Translations under genes and position numbers: made by a program
Notes under the pieces: generated by a model
Database searches by the model: none
Seen by the model: only the letters and a program-made list of their open reading frames with translations
What the model was told of the DNA's origin: nothing
Shown here: in pieces, positions 29,301 to 41,300 of the stretch
How the letters are laid out: every line of letters begins with the position of its first letter
How positions within the stretch are numbered: position 1 is the stretch's first letter
Assembly (NCBI RefSeq): GCF_018139145.2
Contig: NC_059500.1
Coordinates: 36,685,437 to 36,749,436, forward strand
DNA length: 64,000 nt
Source of the DNA: Gymnogyps californianus
Lineage: Eukaryota; Chordata; Aves; Accipitriformes; Cathartidae
Reading direction: 5' to 3'

Positions 29301-32300
29301 TCTAATTTAGCCACTGTGAAATGTGCCAACCTTAGGTCCTTAATGGTTTGTCATAGTCAGTTTGAATCTGAGAGCTTTAGATGAAATAAAGAGTAGGTGG
29401 TTCCAGTCTCTCACACCCACGCTAGCTATGAGATAGATCTACGATTTACTCAGGCATAAATGTACCCATTAGCTATGTCTGTACTAGTAAATAAAATGAT
29501 ATGTGGCCTGTTTTCTGGCCCCAAAACTGAATAACACAGTGCAATTTGCATGCACACATTCACTCTATTCCCTCCCAGTGATCTCTTGGGATAGATACCC
29601 AGCATTTGCTGGTCCCTCAGAGAGTTTCAGAGCATGGCATGGGAAACCAGCACAGCCAGGCAAGGGAGAGTAGCAACAATTAAACGGTATAGACAACTGT
29701 GGGACAACTCTCAGGCCTTTACCTTGCCTCTGTTTTATTTGCTACTATAGACATAGCCACTTTTCTCATCCCCTTACTTGTTGATATGCATCATTACTTC
29801 CACTCAAGTCATTTCCCAGACACTATGTCACTGGGTGCTTAAGAAATTACTGGACAAAATGCTAGGGCTATTTTTCTCTGCTCTGCTTTTTTTACAGACC
29901 AACCTCATTACTGCTCTGTCTGAGTGCCTTCCAATAGTGCATTAAGTGATACGGCTACACATCTGTCACCAGAACCATGAATGTGCTTCATCATTTCCCT
30001 TGCCTTTTCCTTAGGAAGGAAATTGTATAGACATGCAGCAGAGTGATTTGTTTTGGGTGGGTGGTGGTGGTGTGTGCTTGCACTAGAGAAAGTTAAGCTA
30101 AAGAAGTCTATCTTTTAACAGAAGATTGATGTTTGTTATGACATTGGATCTTGACATAATCGCCAATGGTCTTGGATCAGTCACCTGAAAAGGCTTTGGG
30201 TAGATTTATGCAGCCAGCGGTAGTGTATCCTATATATACCTCAGTTAGGTTTAGCTATACCTGACTAGCCAGACATGTCAGGAAATAGCGGATCTAACCA
30301 GGACTTTCTGATCGCATCAAGGATATATGGCATTTTCCAGATGTGCCAGCAGGCCTCACGTTTCCCAGAAGCACTGGCCTTTCTGTTTCATCTGCACAAT
30401 GATAAAAGTCTGCGCTGCTTGTGCACAGGAGCACGAGGGTGGCAGGAGAGCAAGCAAAAAATCCCCAGAGAAGATGTCAGCCTGCTTTTGCCAGAAAATC
30501 CACCTGGCACATGGCAACGAGGATGGCTGGGAGCAGCCCATGGGCTGGGGGAGAGCATCCTGGGATACTGCTTGTCACAGCCAAGCAGTGGCTGAGCACC
30601 TCTGTGCCATATGGCATTGTAGTCAGTGAAGTAAACACACCTGCTTCTCACACATGAATAAACGCCATTGCTCAGTATTTCTGGGGAGTGGGGCCATTAT
30701 TCCTGCTCTTTCTGCCACAGAACCAGTTGATTATTCATGTTCTGAACCAAAATCTCTGGGTGGTTTGAAGGTGAAGACTTGTAATTCTACTCTTTTTTAA
30801 ATGAGGCCTGATCCAAATCCTACTAAATTTGTTTAACTGATTTTCAAAGGCCTTGGAAGTTCTGCTGGAATAGATCACACTCTGGAGAAAGCAAAGTGGT
30901 GGGATCAGTACCAAAACCCATAAAAGTTGTTATGGGGTTTCAGTAGTATACAACTGTAGAGCAAACCATGTCATTTGAGGCTGTCCCCACAGGAATGTGC
31001 ACACTCTGGACTGTGCTCTTTTGCTATGATCAGTGCAAAATTTTTTTGCATTCATTGTATATATCTTGATTTTTTGACAGGATACAACTGACTATGTTGC
31101 ATATGTAGCTAAGGATCCTGTTAATCGGAGAGGTAAGTTAGAAATATCTATTTGGCATCTTTTTTCCTTTGAGAAACATGAATTGTTCATGGTATACTTC
31201 AGTCGATCTTTTTTTCCCACAGAAAAAAATAAATGCAGCCCAATAACAAGATTGCCTTTGACAGAGTCATGGAAAGATTGTGTAGCAATAAGGAACAGCC
31301 ATGCGCAAGGTGATTCTCAAACTTGCAACAGGTCTTGCCTGTAGTTCATCTCTAAATATTACTGTGATTCTCTTCATGTCTTAAATCAAAAGCTTGCCTT
31401 ACTTGGCTGTGTGAGCTTCTAGGCAACAGCCAACTCTTACCTACAGCCAATCACTATGCAAGAACTAAGCAGTCCTCTGATTAAGTCTTCTGATGAGGCG
31501 GCTGAATCTGTTAGGTCATCTCAGTACATGCCTAATTCTTCCCGGCAGAATCAGATTCTTTACCAAATAGTGAGGTTTCGAGCCAGCTTGCTGGAGGCTG
31601 TAATCCTCTTTCTCAGTAAAGTTTTATTCAAGGTTCTATTGCTTTATGAGCGATCAGTCAGGAACAGGGAACCTCTTGTCGATTGCCTTCAAAGACTGAG
31701 ATCCAGTTCAGATTCTCAAAAATAGAAGTAAATTATAAAAAGTGTAAATTACAGTCTGAAATAATAGGTATAAAAAACATTTCTGCTTGTAATGCAGAAA
31801 GCACCACTAGGTCTTAATGCTAGATACAAAGTATTGTATAATGTACCTGAGAATGTATTTATTATTCATAGATTCATAGAGAAAAAAAGACTAGCTCCAA
31901 AAAAAGACCCAAGCACTTCCAACAGGATTTCTGCAGAATTCATACACTTGAAGTCCAAAATGCCAACTCTGCAAACCCTGAGCTGCCACCTTACCCTGGG
32001 CAAAACTAATTCAATAGCTTCCGTATTTTGTCATCTTTAATGATTTTAGATACCTTAGCAATCTGTTACATCCATGTGCAGAGACATCCAGACTTAAGGG
32101 CATTAGCTCATAAATAATACCTGCACTAAACATATTAATATTCTGAATGTTAGTGAAACACCTAGAAAACTTACAGGGAGTGAGAGGTAGGGAGATAGTG
32201 CAATTCTTTGCCATGCTTGTTATGTTCCAACATCATGTGTCCCCCATTAGAAAGGCTCTGGCATCAGACTGTAGGCTGTATGGTGCAGAGCTGCTCTCCA

Positions 32301-35300
32301 CCTCACCTGCTTTAGCAGTACCCTTCTGCTAAACTGGAGACTGATTTAGTTGTTCTGAGAGATCTCAGTAGCAGAGTAGTGGACCAGCATCACAGACCAG
32401 ACGTTTGCACTGTAGCGTTTGGAGGTGCCCTGTGCTCTGTTTTCTGTTCCTGTGTGAGTGGATTTTATATAAAAACTGTTTCATGAACTATGTTCTTTAT
32501 ATCTAAGTTAAATGTGTTCAGCCTTAGCTTCCTGTCACTGTTCCTTGTTGAGCTAGTCTAGCCTATATTGAGGAGTCATCTAAGCACCTGGTATTGTCTT
32601 CCTGTGGTGTATTTAGTTCAAGTCATTTCTCAGTTTTATTTAGGAGAAGTTTGACAGAGTGAACTCTGTAGGTCTTCAGCTGCAGTGCACATCCTCCATC
32701 CTTCAGATAATTTCTGCTCCTCCTTCTTTCATTTTTCTGCATTGTTTTAAAAAGGTAGATGGTGCCTGTTACTGTTTGGCATAATCTAGTATTAATGTCA
32801 GCAATCTATAACAGAGGCTGCACCTTCCTGTTCTTACTTGCTTTTGTCGTTGTCATTAGCCAGTTTCTCATAAGCCCTTTTTGCTGCAGTGAAGCACTGT
32901 TATCTCATGAAATTCTTTCCCACTGTGTTCTTCAAGCCTTCTGTATTACAGCTTTCCATGGGAGCTTTCCCCAGTTGTGTGTGTACATCAGTGGTTTGCA
33001 GATCAGTGACTTTCTATGTGACCAGTGTTAAAACACATTTTTTTAACAGGTCTAGTTTACCAAGAGATCTGGATTGCCCTCTTTCACCATCACTGGCCAT
33101 TTTATCAGTCTTTGTGTTATCTGCAAATTACTTTAGAAGTGAGTTCAAATTTATTTTTGTATCCAGTGAAAATGTCACTGCTGCTGTTATTGACACTAGC
33201 ACCAACGCTGTAGTACAGCTTTCACTTGCATATTAGACTAATTTCTTCCCAAGGGCGGAAAAGCTCTCTTCATGCTTTATATTCTGGATCTAGCAAGCTA
33301 AAAGCTGTTTGTCTTCTGCTGTAACATTCACAAGAAATCATCTCTGTGTGAGCCAAACCTTCTCATCCTTTTACAAGAAGCACATCTCCTACCTGCTGAA
33401 AGTCCATTCACGTATCCAAGGAAACAGGTTACTCATTATGTCGCCTACCGAAACTACTTAATGACTCATGCTTCATTTCAGCTCCAGACAGGTTTAGCAG
33501 TGAGCAATGTAGTCTCTTTAAATCCCCACTCTAGTTATAGAGTGCAAAAATTATAGCTTTGTTTGGCCTAACTACTTTGGGTCCACGTTCATGGAGATAA
33601 GTCTGCACCTTATCTGGGGCCTGATTGTTTACTGCCGCCAGCAGTGGTGCAGAGAGGGTAAACAGCAAATATCCTGCTGTTAGCCAGGGATGTCTGCCTC
33701 TGTCTTTGAACACATGGAGGTCCTGTTTTTGGCTACTGAATCCACTTTCAACATCCAGCTAAGGACATTTCCCCTGAATCAGGCATTGCCTCAGCATGCT
33801 GCTCAGCACAGCAGATGCTGTAAGGTGAGAAGAGAGCATCACTGGATCTGTTTAGCAAGGCAACACTGTGACCAGTGCCATCTCATGCTGCGTGAGGTGC
33901 TGCTGCTGCTGAGGGAGAGACAGCTTGATGCCCTGGTCATTCCATACCTGCATAACTGCAGGTTTCTTGGCCCTTTATTCTGGCTGCTTCAGAAGTATGT
34001 CCAGCAGATCAGCCTTTGAGCAGTCATTGCTAAACCTCCGTAGTCTCCCTATACGGCTTTAACTAAAATTATGTTACACAAGTGTCATGACCAACCCTTA
34101 TTTGTAGGACATTGGCATCCAAAGCACTTGATTCCGCTGAGCTGGATACTGGGCATATACTAAAATGCAGTTTTTCAGCTGAAGAATTTATATTCAGGTT
34201 ATTAAAGCAGTCAGGGATCATAGAAATTAGTAACTTTGAACAAGATACCACTGTACTGTGGCGGGACCTGGAAAAGAACCAGGGTTTCAGATCCAATCCA
34301 GGGTCTAGCCAGTAGACCATGTGCTTGTCCAGCACTGAATATGGAAAATGAACTTGCCTGGGGTTTTCTGAATATCACCAACATGTTGTTCATTCAGATC
34401 TTTAGCTTCCAGCTCTTAACACTCATCTAGGTTCCTGCAGTGTTAGGTGAAATCTTCACGAGTTTGCCTGTTTACGTTGTCACATAAGATGATACCTCCG
34501 AGCCACTCTCTGATTTAAAACCAGGATGGATTTGGCTGCTGAGACAGCTGATAAAGGTTTCTCCATCTCCCACAGGAAGAGAGCTTCTGTTGCCAGCCTC
34601 CCTCCTTATTGCCTCTATCACAGTAGGTTCAGAGAGGTGGCACATGGGGGAGTGTTGGAGTTAACCGGGGTACTGGCTCTGTGCTCCCCAGTGATCCCGC
34701 AGTTTGCTGGGAGTGTCTCCATACAGACAAGCAGGAAAAGGTACCAGCCTCTGTATTACGGGAAGCAGATCGGGGCCCTGGATCTCGGAAGTATCCTAGT
34801 TACTGCTCCTCCGTTAGCCTGTAATTTGGGAAATTCTGGAAACTCAAAGGAAGTGAACAGCTTGCAAACTTGGGGTGATCAGACATAAAACTGAAGTGGT
34901 AATAAAATTGAGGAAAGCAAAGAAAGTTTTTTTTCTTGTTACCCTCTACTACTATTTTTATAATTTCAATTTAAAGCTTAGAATTCTCATATAATCTATT
35001 GCATTCAGGCAATAACAAGTGAATTTTTATGAGATTTCCTGTCTTTATGGAGTTGTTAAAATTGTGGAACTGATCTGTGGTCTTGCCCATTGCAGTTACA
35101 CACTAGAGCAGTTTTATTTAACCTTTAAAAAGATCCCATTGCCTGAAATTCACTGTGCCAGAATTGGGTTTTATTGAAATGTGCACTCCATGAATAGGGC
35201 AACTATGCCTGATGTGTAGGTGTTTTGTCATAGGTCAGTGCATCCCACCATAACATTAACAACGATTTGCATGTGCATTTGTCAAATCTTTTTCATTTAG

Positions 35301-38300
35301 CCTGTCATATACTGGAATGCTGTGATGGCCTGGCCCAGGATGTCATCAGCACCATAGGGCAAGCGTTCGAGCTTCGATTTAAGCAATACTTGCGATGCCC
35401 CTCTAAGATACCTGCTTTCCATGATAGGTGAGTACGATTGCAGAAGTCTTCTAAAGGATCTTCTTTAGCTTTGTATTTACTTAATAAAATGTGCTGTGGA
35501 CAAAGTTGCTGGAGACAGACCGGATTTAAATACCTTAAAAAGAGATTTCTGCTGAATTAGCAAAGCAGCATTTGCCTAATGAATATGAAAGGAATACAGT
35601 CATTTTAAAAGAATGGACTAAATATGGATTTCACAGTGAACTTATTGAAATGGTCATATGTTTTCTGTTGTGGTTAGTAGGCAGAGTTGGATGGCCAAGA
35701 ATGGATGTTATTTGTGGCGTTTCCTCATTGTTACTGTCGTAGCAGCTCTCTCAATTTAGATGAAGTAAGCTGGAGTTGCTGCGCTTCCAAAACGACTGGT
35801 GATGTTTCACTACTTCTGATATTAGCCAGGGTAAAGTTTTTAGGAATGTGATGTATTGTACAGAGGCTTTGACTGCATTGTTCTCTGGAGGATACAAAAT
35901 CTGTCTGCTTGTGTATGTTTAAAAGGCTGGGATATAGAGTTCTGTTTTCTTTAGTGAGCTGTGTTTTTGACATGGATTGCTATATGCTTGCTAACATTAG
36001 TATAAATCCCAGTGAGCTGGTACCCTGTGTAATCTGTTATATCGGAGTAAAATGAGTGTATGGTGAATATAACATGCTACTATCCTAATCTGGAAGCATT
36101 CTGTACTCACTTTAGACTTGTGTAAATGACTGTCAAATGTAGATGAAACCACAGATCTGATCTCTTGACTTTGTGAAGTTCCTTCAGATTTATATTGGTG
36201 ATAGAGCAGCCATAATTAAAGACAAAATTTTAGAGCCTAGTCAATCAAGCAAGCAATAATATTACAAGTGCTACTGTAAGGTTAAATAAAATTGTTTGTT
36301 AATGCAGTTTATAATGGTCTTTAAAGCTAAGTAAAAAATCCTTTACTCAGCATAAAGAATTTCATCCATTGCAAAGGAGGTTTAGATTAGCTTGTCTAAA
36401 CAGAGAAGGTCTGCTGCATGATCCATCATTACTTCCTGACTTATAATGGTAGCTGAAGTGTCGAAATAATATGCAATAGTGATCCCCTGACAGGCAGTCT
36501 TAACATGCTGCAAGTATCTGTAAATGCTTTGCAAGCGAGGGGCAAAATAAAGCACTCACTTTCTTACAGGATGCAGAGTTTTGATGAGCCATGGGTGGAG
36601 GAAGCTAATGAGGCAACAGAACATCCCTATTACAACAACATCCCAAATAAAATGCCCCCCCCTGGCGGTTTCATTGATGCCAGGCTCAAAGCAAGGCTTC
36701 CCACTGCTGCAGATACAGCTCAGGTCAGTGCAATTGCATCTCTGCCCTCCTGCTGATGGATCTAAAATTTTTTAAAAATGTGTGGTTTAGGATGGATGCA
36801 TTGGGACCATTTATAGCTCACAGCCCTTCATGTGTGGCCGGTTTCCTTTTGAATGGGCATTGAAGATCTAGAGGGCAACAAATTAGGCATGTTCAGAACA
36901 AAAAAGAGGAGGTGAGTTCCTCATGGTGTTAAAAGATTACACAGGTTCAAGGAAGAGAAATCCACTGAGGGTTATTACATTTGTAGAAACCATGTCTGCT
37001 TCAGAGAGTATCAAATAGTGCACACTAACGGGGAAAGATTTGATGTAGAATCGTTGAAACAATCTAGTGCAGTCATTACTAACAGTTTGTCCTGGTTTCG
37101 GCTAGGACAGAGTTAATTTTCTTCCTAGTAGCTGGTATAGTGCTGTGTTTTGGATTTAGTAGGAAAAGAATGTTGATAACACACTGATGTTTTTAGTTGT
37201 TGCTAAGTAGTGTTTATACTAAGTCAAGGATTTTTCAGCTTCTCGTGCCCAGCAAGAAGGCTGGAGGGGCACAAGAAGCTGGGAGGGGACACCATCAGGA
37301 CAGCTGACCCAAACTGGCCAAAGAGCTATTCCATACCATATGACATCATGCCCAGTATATAAACTGGGGGAGTTGGCTGGGAGGGGGGATTGCGGCTCGG
37401 GAACTAACTGGGCATCGGTCAACGAGTGGTGAGCAATTGCATTGTGCACCACTTGCTTTGTATAGTTTAATTCTTTTAGTATTGCTATTGTCATATTATT
37501 ATTATCATTATCATTGTTTTTCATTCCTTTCTGTCCTATTAAACTGTCTTTATCTCAACTCACGAGGTTTTTTTTTCCTGATTCTCTCCCCCATCCCAGG
37601 GGTGGGGGGGGCAGTGAGCGAGCGGCTGCGTGGTGCTTAGCTGCCGGCTGGGGTTAAACCACGACACAGTTCATTATGTTAATAACTCAGCAGCGATCGG
37701 TATTCAGGCAGGTTCCTAGGTAGGTTTTCCACCTCACGTTGAACTGAGATCAGCTTGGATATTTCTACCAGCATTGCTGTCGAAAGTTTGACTGCAGTAT
37801 CAACATAGCCACCTAAGAGGAGTTTTCAGATCCAGCACAACTCTGCTTAAATCCAGAGGGGCTTGTCTGTAGGGAGCATCCTCCCTTCAGTACCCAAGTG
37901 CATCCCCTGGTACCAACGTGAGTCTTTCAGCTCCTGCTTTGGAGGGTGCTGGTGGTGTCTTCTGGTCCCAGGTGCGTTTCTGTGGAATGCTTTTCCCAGA
38001 CATGGTTTGTCAGGGCTTGCTATGTGAAGACAAATGTACTGGAGGAGATGATGCATCGTTTGGGTTGCGGGGGTTAATAAAAGCAGGAAGGAGGGAAGTT
38101 TACATGAAGGTCACCGGTAATATCTTACTCCTACATAAATGCATTTGTGAGATATATATTCTGACACCATGATGAATCGGAAATGAAGAGTGGGAGTACA
38201 CAGAATACAGCCAAGGAAATTGTCAGAGCCACTCATAATATATCTGAGCATTTTAAAGGTAATTGAAAATTTCTTTGCACATGTGTCCATTCTAGTCTGC

Positions 38301-41300
38301 AGCAGGAGTGGGAGGAGACCAAACCTATTACCAGAGTCGTCACTTAGGACACAAATTCAGTGAAGACTGGCATCATTGGCCTGTTAAGCAAGGTGAGTTT
38401 TGCTAGTTTTAGCTGTAATACTGCAGGAGGTCTTGGGTGGGCAAAGCATGTGAAAGTCTGATGCCTCAAAGTCTTAAGGCAATGAACTGCACTTTGTTGA
38501 TAGATTTCCTTTGTCCAAATTTTAGTGTTGATATCAGTGAAAAGCATTTGGTAATTACCTCTGGATAGATTATTAAATGCACACCTTCATAAAATCTTAT
38601 CTTTTGCAGAGCAGTTCATAAATAGAGTTGCCCCAAACCTTCAGCTTTCTAGCTTGCCATGTCTTAAAACCCCATGGTATTTAAAGACAGGCTGCATGGT
38701 CTGTTCTGAAAATCTGACCCACTAGGGTATGCAAGATGGAGTTTCCAAAGGAAGAGCCTAAAGTCGGAAGCTTTTTTAAAATGTGGAGCAATGCATGTGT
38801 TTGCGCATGATCTCTGCTCCACGAATAACAAATAACACACAATGTTCTTTTTGTTATTGTCTATGAATTTTAAGCAAATCACATCAAAACATATGTCTGA
38901 AATTTCACCCCATCCACCTTTATGTGACAGCTTTACTGTGTTTCTGGGGACACTTTCTTTTTAAATGCCAGAATATGTTATCTGTTGTTAATCTGCACAG
39001 ATTTGAGGGTTTTATTGCATTTCCTCCTCTCATGACTCCCCAGCTGAATATAATTTTTGAAACTGACAGTCTTAATTTACAAAACTTTCCTTTCCTCCTG
39101 AATAATAACGCCCCCCCCCAACCCCTCATTGAAACACTGTTCTGAATCCATTCATCAACATTTTTTTCTACTAGATCCTGCAGTTATTGACTTTACATCT
39201 CCCATTCCAGGGAATTTTAAATCTGTGGTGATGGGGTGTGATGTTATTTGGTCATTATAACAACACTGTTCTGTCAAATACAAAAAAGAAGAAAACAAGT
39301 CTTGAATTTTCTAGGATCTCTGGATATTTGTAGTATGCCGGAAGGGAAATCACAAGTAACCCCAACAGCAGAGATGCCAACATATGTAAACACCCAGCAT
39401 ATAAATATAGAAGCTCTATTGGCACTTCAGGCAGATGCTGAAAGTACCTTCAGTGGAACAGCAGATGATACCAAAGAGAGCAGCTCAGGAAAGGATCTGT
39501 TTGACATGAGTGAGTTCCCTTCCTATTCACTCCCTTTCCAACAAGCGACCCAATATGTTTATGCATTACTTCTGGATAAAAAATAATTTTTAAATTCTCC
39601 AAATTTTAGTATTCCTGGTGGAATTATGGTGAATTTTAGAATTCATGGTGGTTTCATATTGGACCGAGTTAAAATAAGGGTGGCCAAAGATTTGAAGCTA
39701 GTTTGTATTACGTCTGAGTTAAGATGAGTTGCAGTCTATGTTATCCTTAGCATCACAGGCAAGTAGGTCAGAAGGAAAATAAATCAGGAGGCCTGTCATG
39801 CAGGAAAGTGAAGGAGTGAATGGCTGGAGAATTAGCTGTGAATATGTTACTAGGAAGTCAATGCATACTACAAAAACTCTGTGCAACAAGGAAGCTGGGA
39901 GCGAAATGAAAAGGCTGAGTTATCCCTTGCTCTGGATAGGCCTACTAATCTATCTAGCTATCTGTTCCAAATTTGAAGTCAGCTTTTCCAAAATTAGAAT
40001 CATAGCCATAGCCGTAAAACAATGGTTCAAGCATCAGTCATAATTTGATGTTGGTGCTACCATTACACATTTTTTTCAGCCTTGAAGAGATACTTAACAG
40101 GAAATATGGGGAAAACAGTTTGATGCATAGAAAATTTTGTTTTTCAACTCTTCCTACCTCCAATCAATTGCTGACACATGATTTATTTAATTCAGTTCAC
40201 ATAATTAAAAGGCAGTGAGACAAAGCAGTTGGTGCCTATATGTTATTTGTAAAATAACATATCTATATTTGTTATCTCAGTATACATAGAACTGTCTTCC
40301 TGGCATGTTTTTGCTATTTCCACAGCTTAGGGACATTTTGGATTGAAAGAAAGGGGGAGGGAAGAAAGTTGAGAGAGTATCTATCTGTGAATATAGATCT
40401 GAAATGAGAAAAGTCTACTGTCTGAAATCAAGGACGTTAACCTTGATTTCCAACATGCTGTGCCCTTAAAACATGCACATGCTTACTTCTATTTTATACG
40501 CATTCTTTTCCTAAAAATAGGGAAAACTGATTTCTCATCTTCCAGCCTTCATTAATCTTTATTAACCATTGGATCATTGGGGAAAAGTAGTATTAGAAAA
40601 CGTGTCAACTAGCCCTGAGTTAGTGGTTTGTCAAGCTAAACATGTGTTGGGCTTAGTGCAGACTGCAATGTAGTGAATACATATATAAGCTGGTTTTAAG
40701 AATTAGCTGAGGTATCAATAAGCTGCGACAGCACAGTATTTACCCTATTTCTCTGAGCTAAATTAACCTCTTTGTGGCCCCATGCAAACATGGCTGTGTC
40801 CTCCTCGCATCTGAGCAGTCTATTTAGAGCTGGTGTATTGCTTCATGGTACTGCTCTGCGGATGTCCTTCGTAAGTCTAGTGGGCACAGAGCAATATCTC
40901 TTTTTAATACACACTAGTTGGCCAGATGAAGGTCTTGCAAGGGAAAATAGCTTCTGATAGGTCAGTACAGCATTAATGAAGCACGCACTGACCTATTTAC
41001 TATTTCTGTAAGACTGTTGGGATCTGTAATGACATATCTTTCCGTTCCGCTCTATAGAAAGTAACACTGAGTTCAGGATTTGGCTGAGGTTTAAAAGATG
41101 CTTCCCTGAGGCTGATTTCAGCTCAGTGAATCACGTTAAAGGTGTTAGCCTGTGTCTATGTTGCAAAGTCCTCTTCCTAGGTGGACGCTAGGGGTAGGCT
41201 GAGTGGTAAGGGCAACTGATCCTTTCTAGACATACCCTTGGGCTGGAGACTCAGTAATGGATAATTTCTAAATGAATATGTTGTTTGAAGAGAGACCAGA

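Larger units (their letters stand above)
26800..35300. other. Two SHC3 introns (around the exon at 31081-31132)
   Basis: The introns carry the CR1/L3-like fragment (32690-33200) and a GT-rich run near 30056-30080. The segment at 30290-30640 is richer in GC with overlapping frames of about 100 codons on both strands; nothing in them resembles a known protein. Confidence 0.7.

Noticed and set aside
31866..31882. CATAGATTCATAGA motif resembling a reversed CR1 tail
   Set aside because: The GGTTGGAAGGGACC-type body expected next to a CR1 tail is absent, so the match is too short to support.
34526..34888. 120-codon plus-strand open frame in an SHC3 intron
   Set aside because: The SHC3 reading frame is complete without it and the peptide does not resemble Shc or any known protein.
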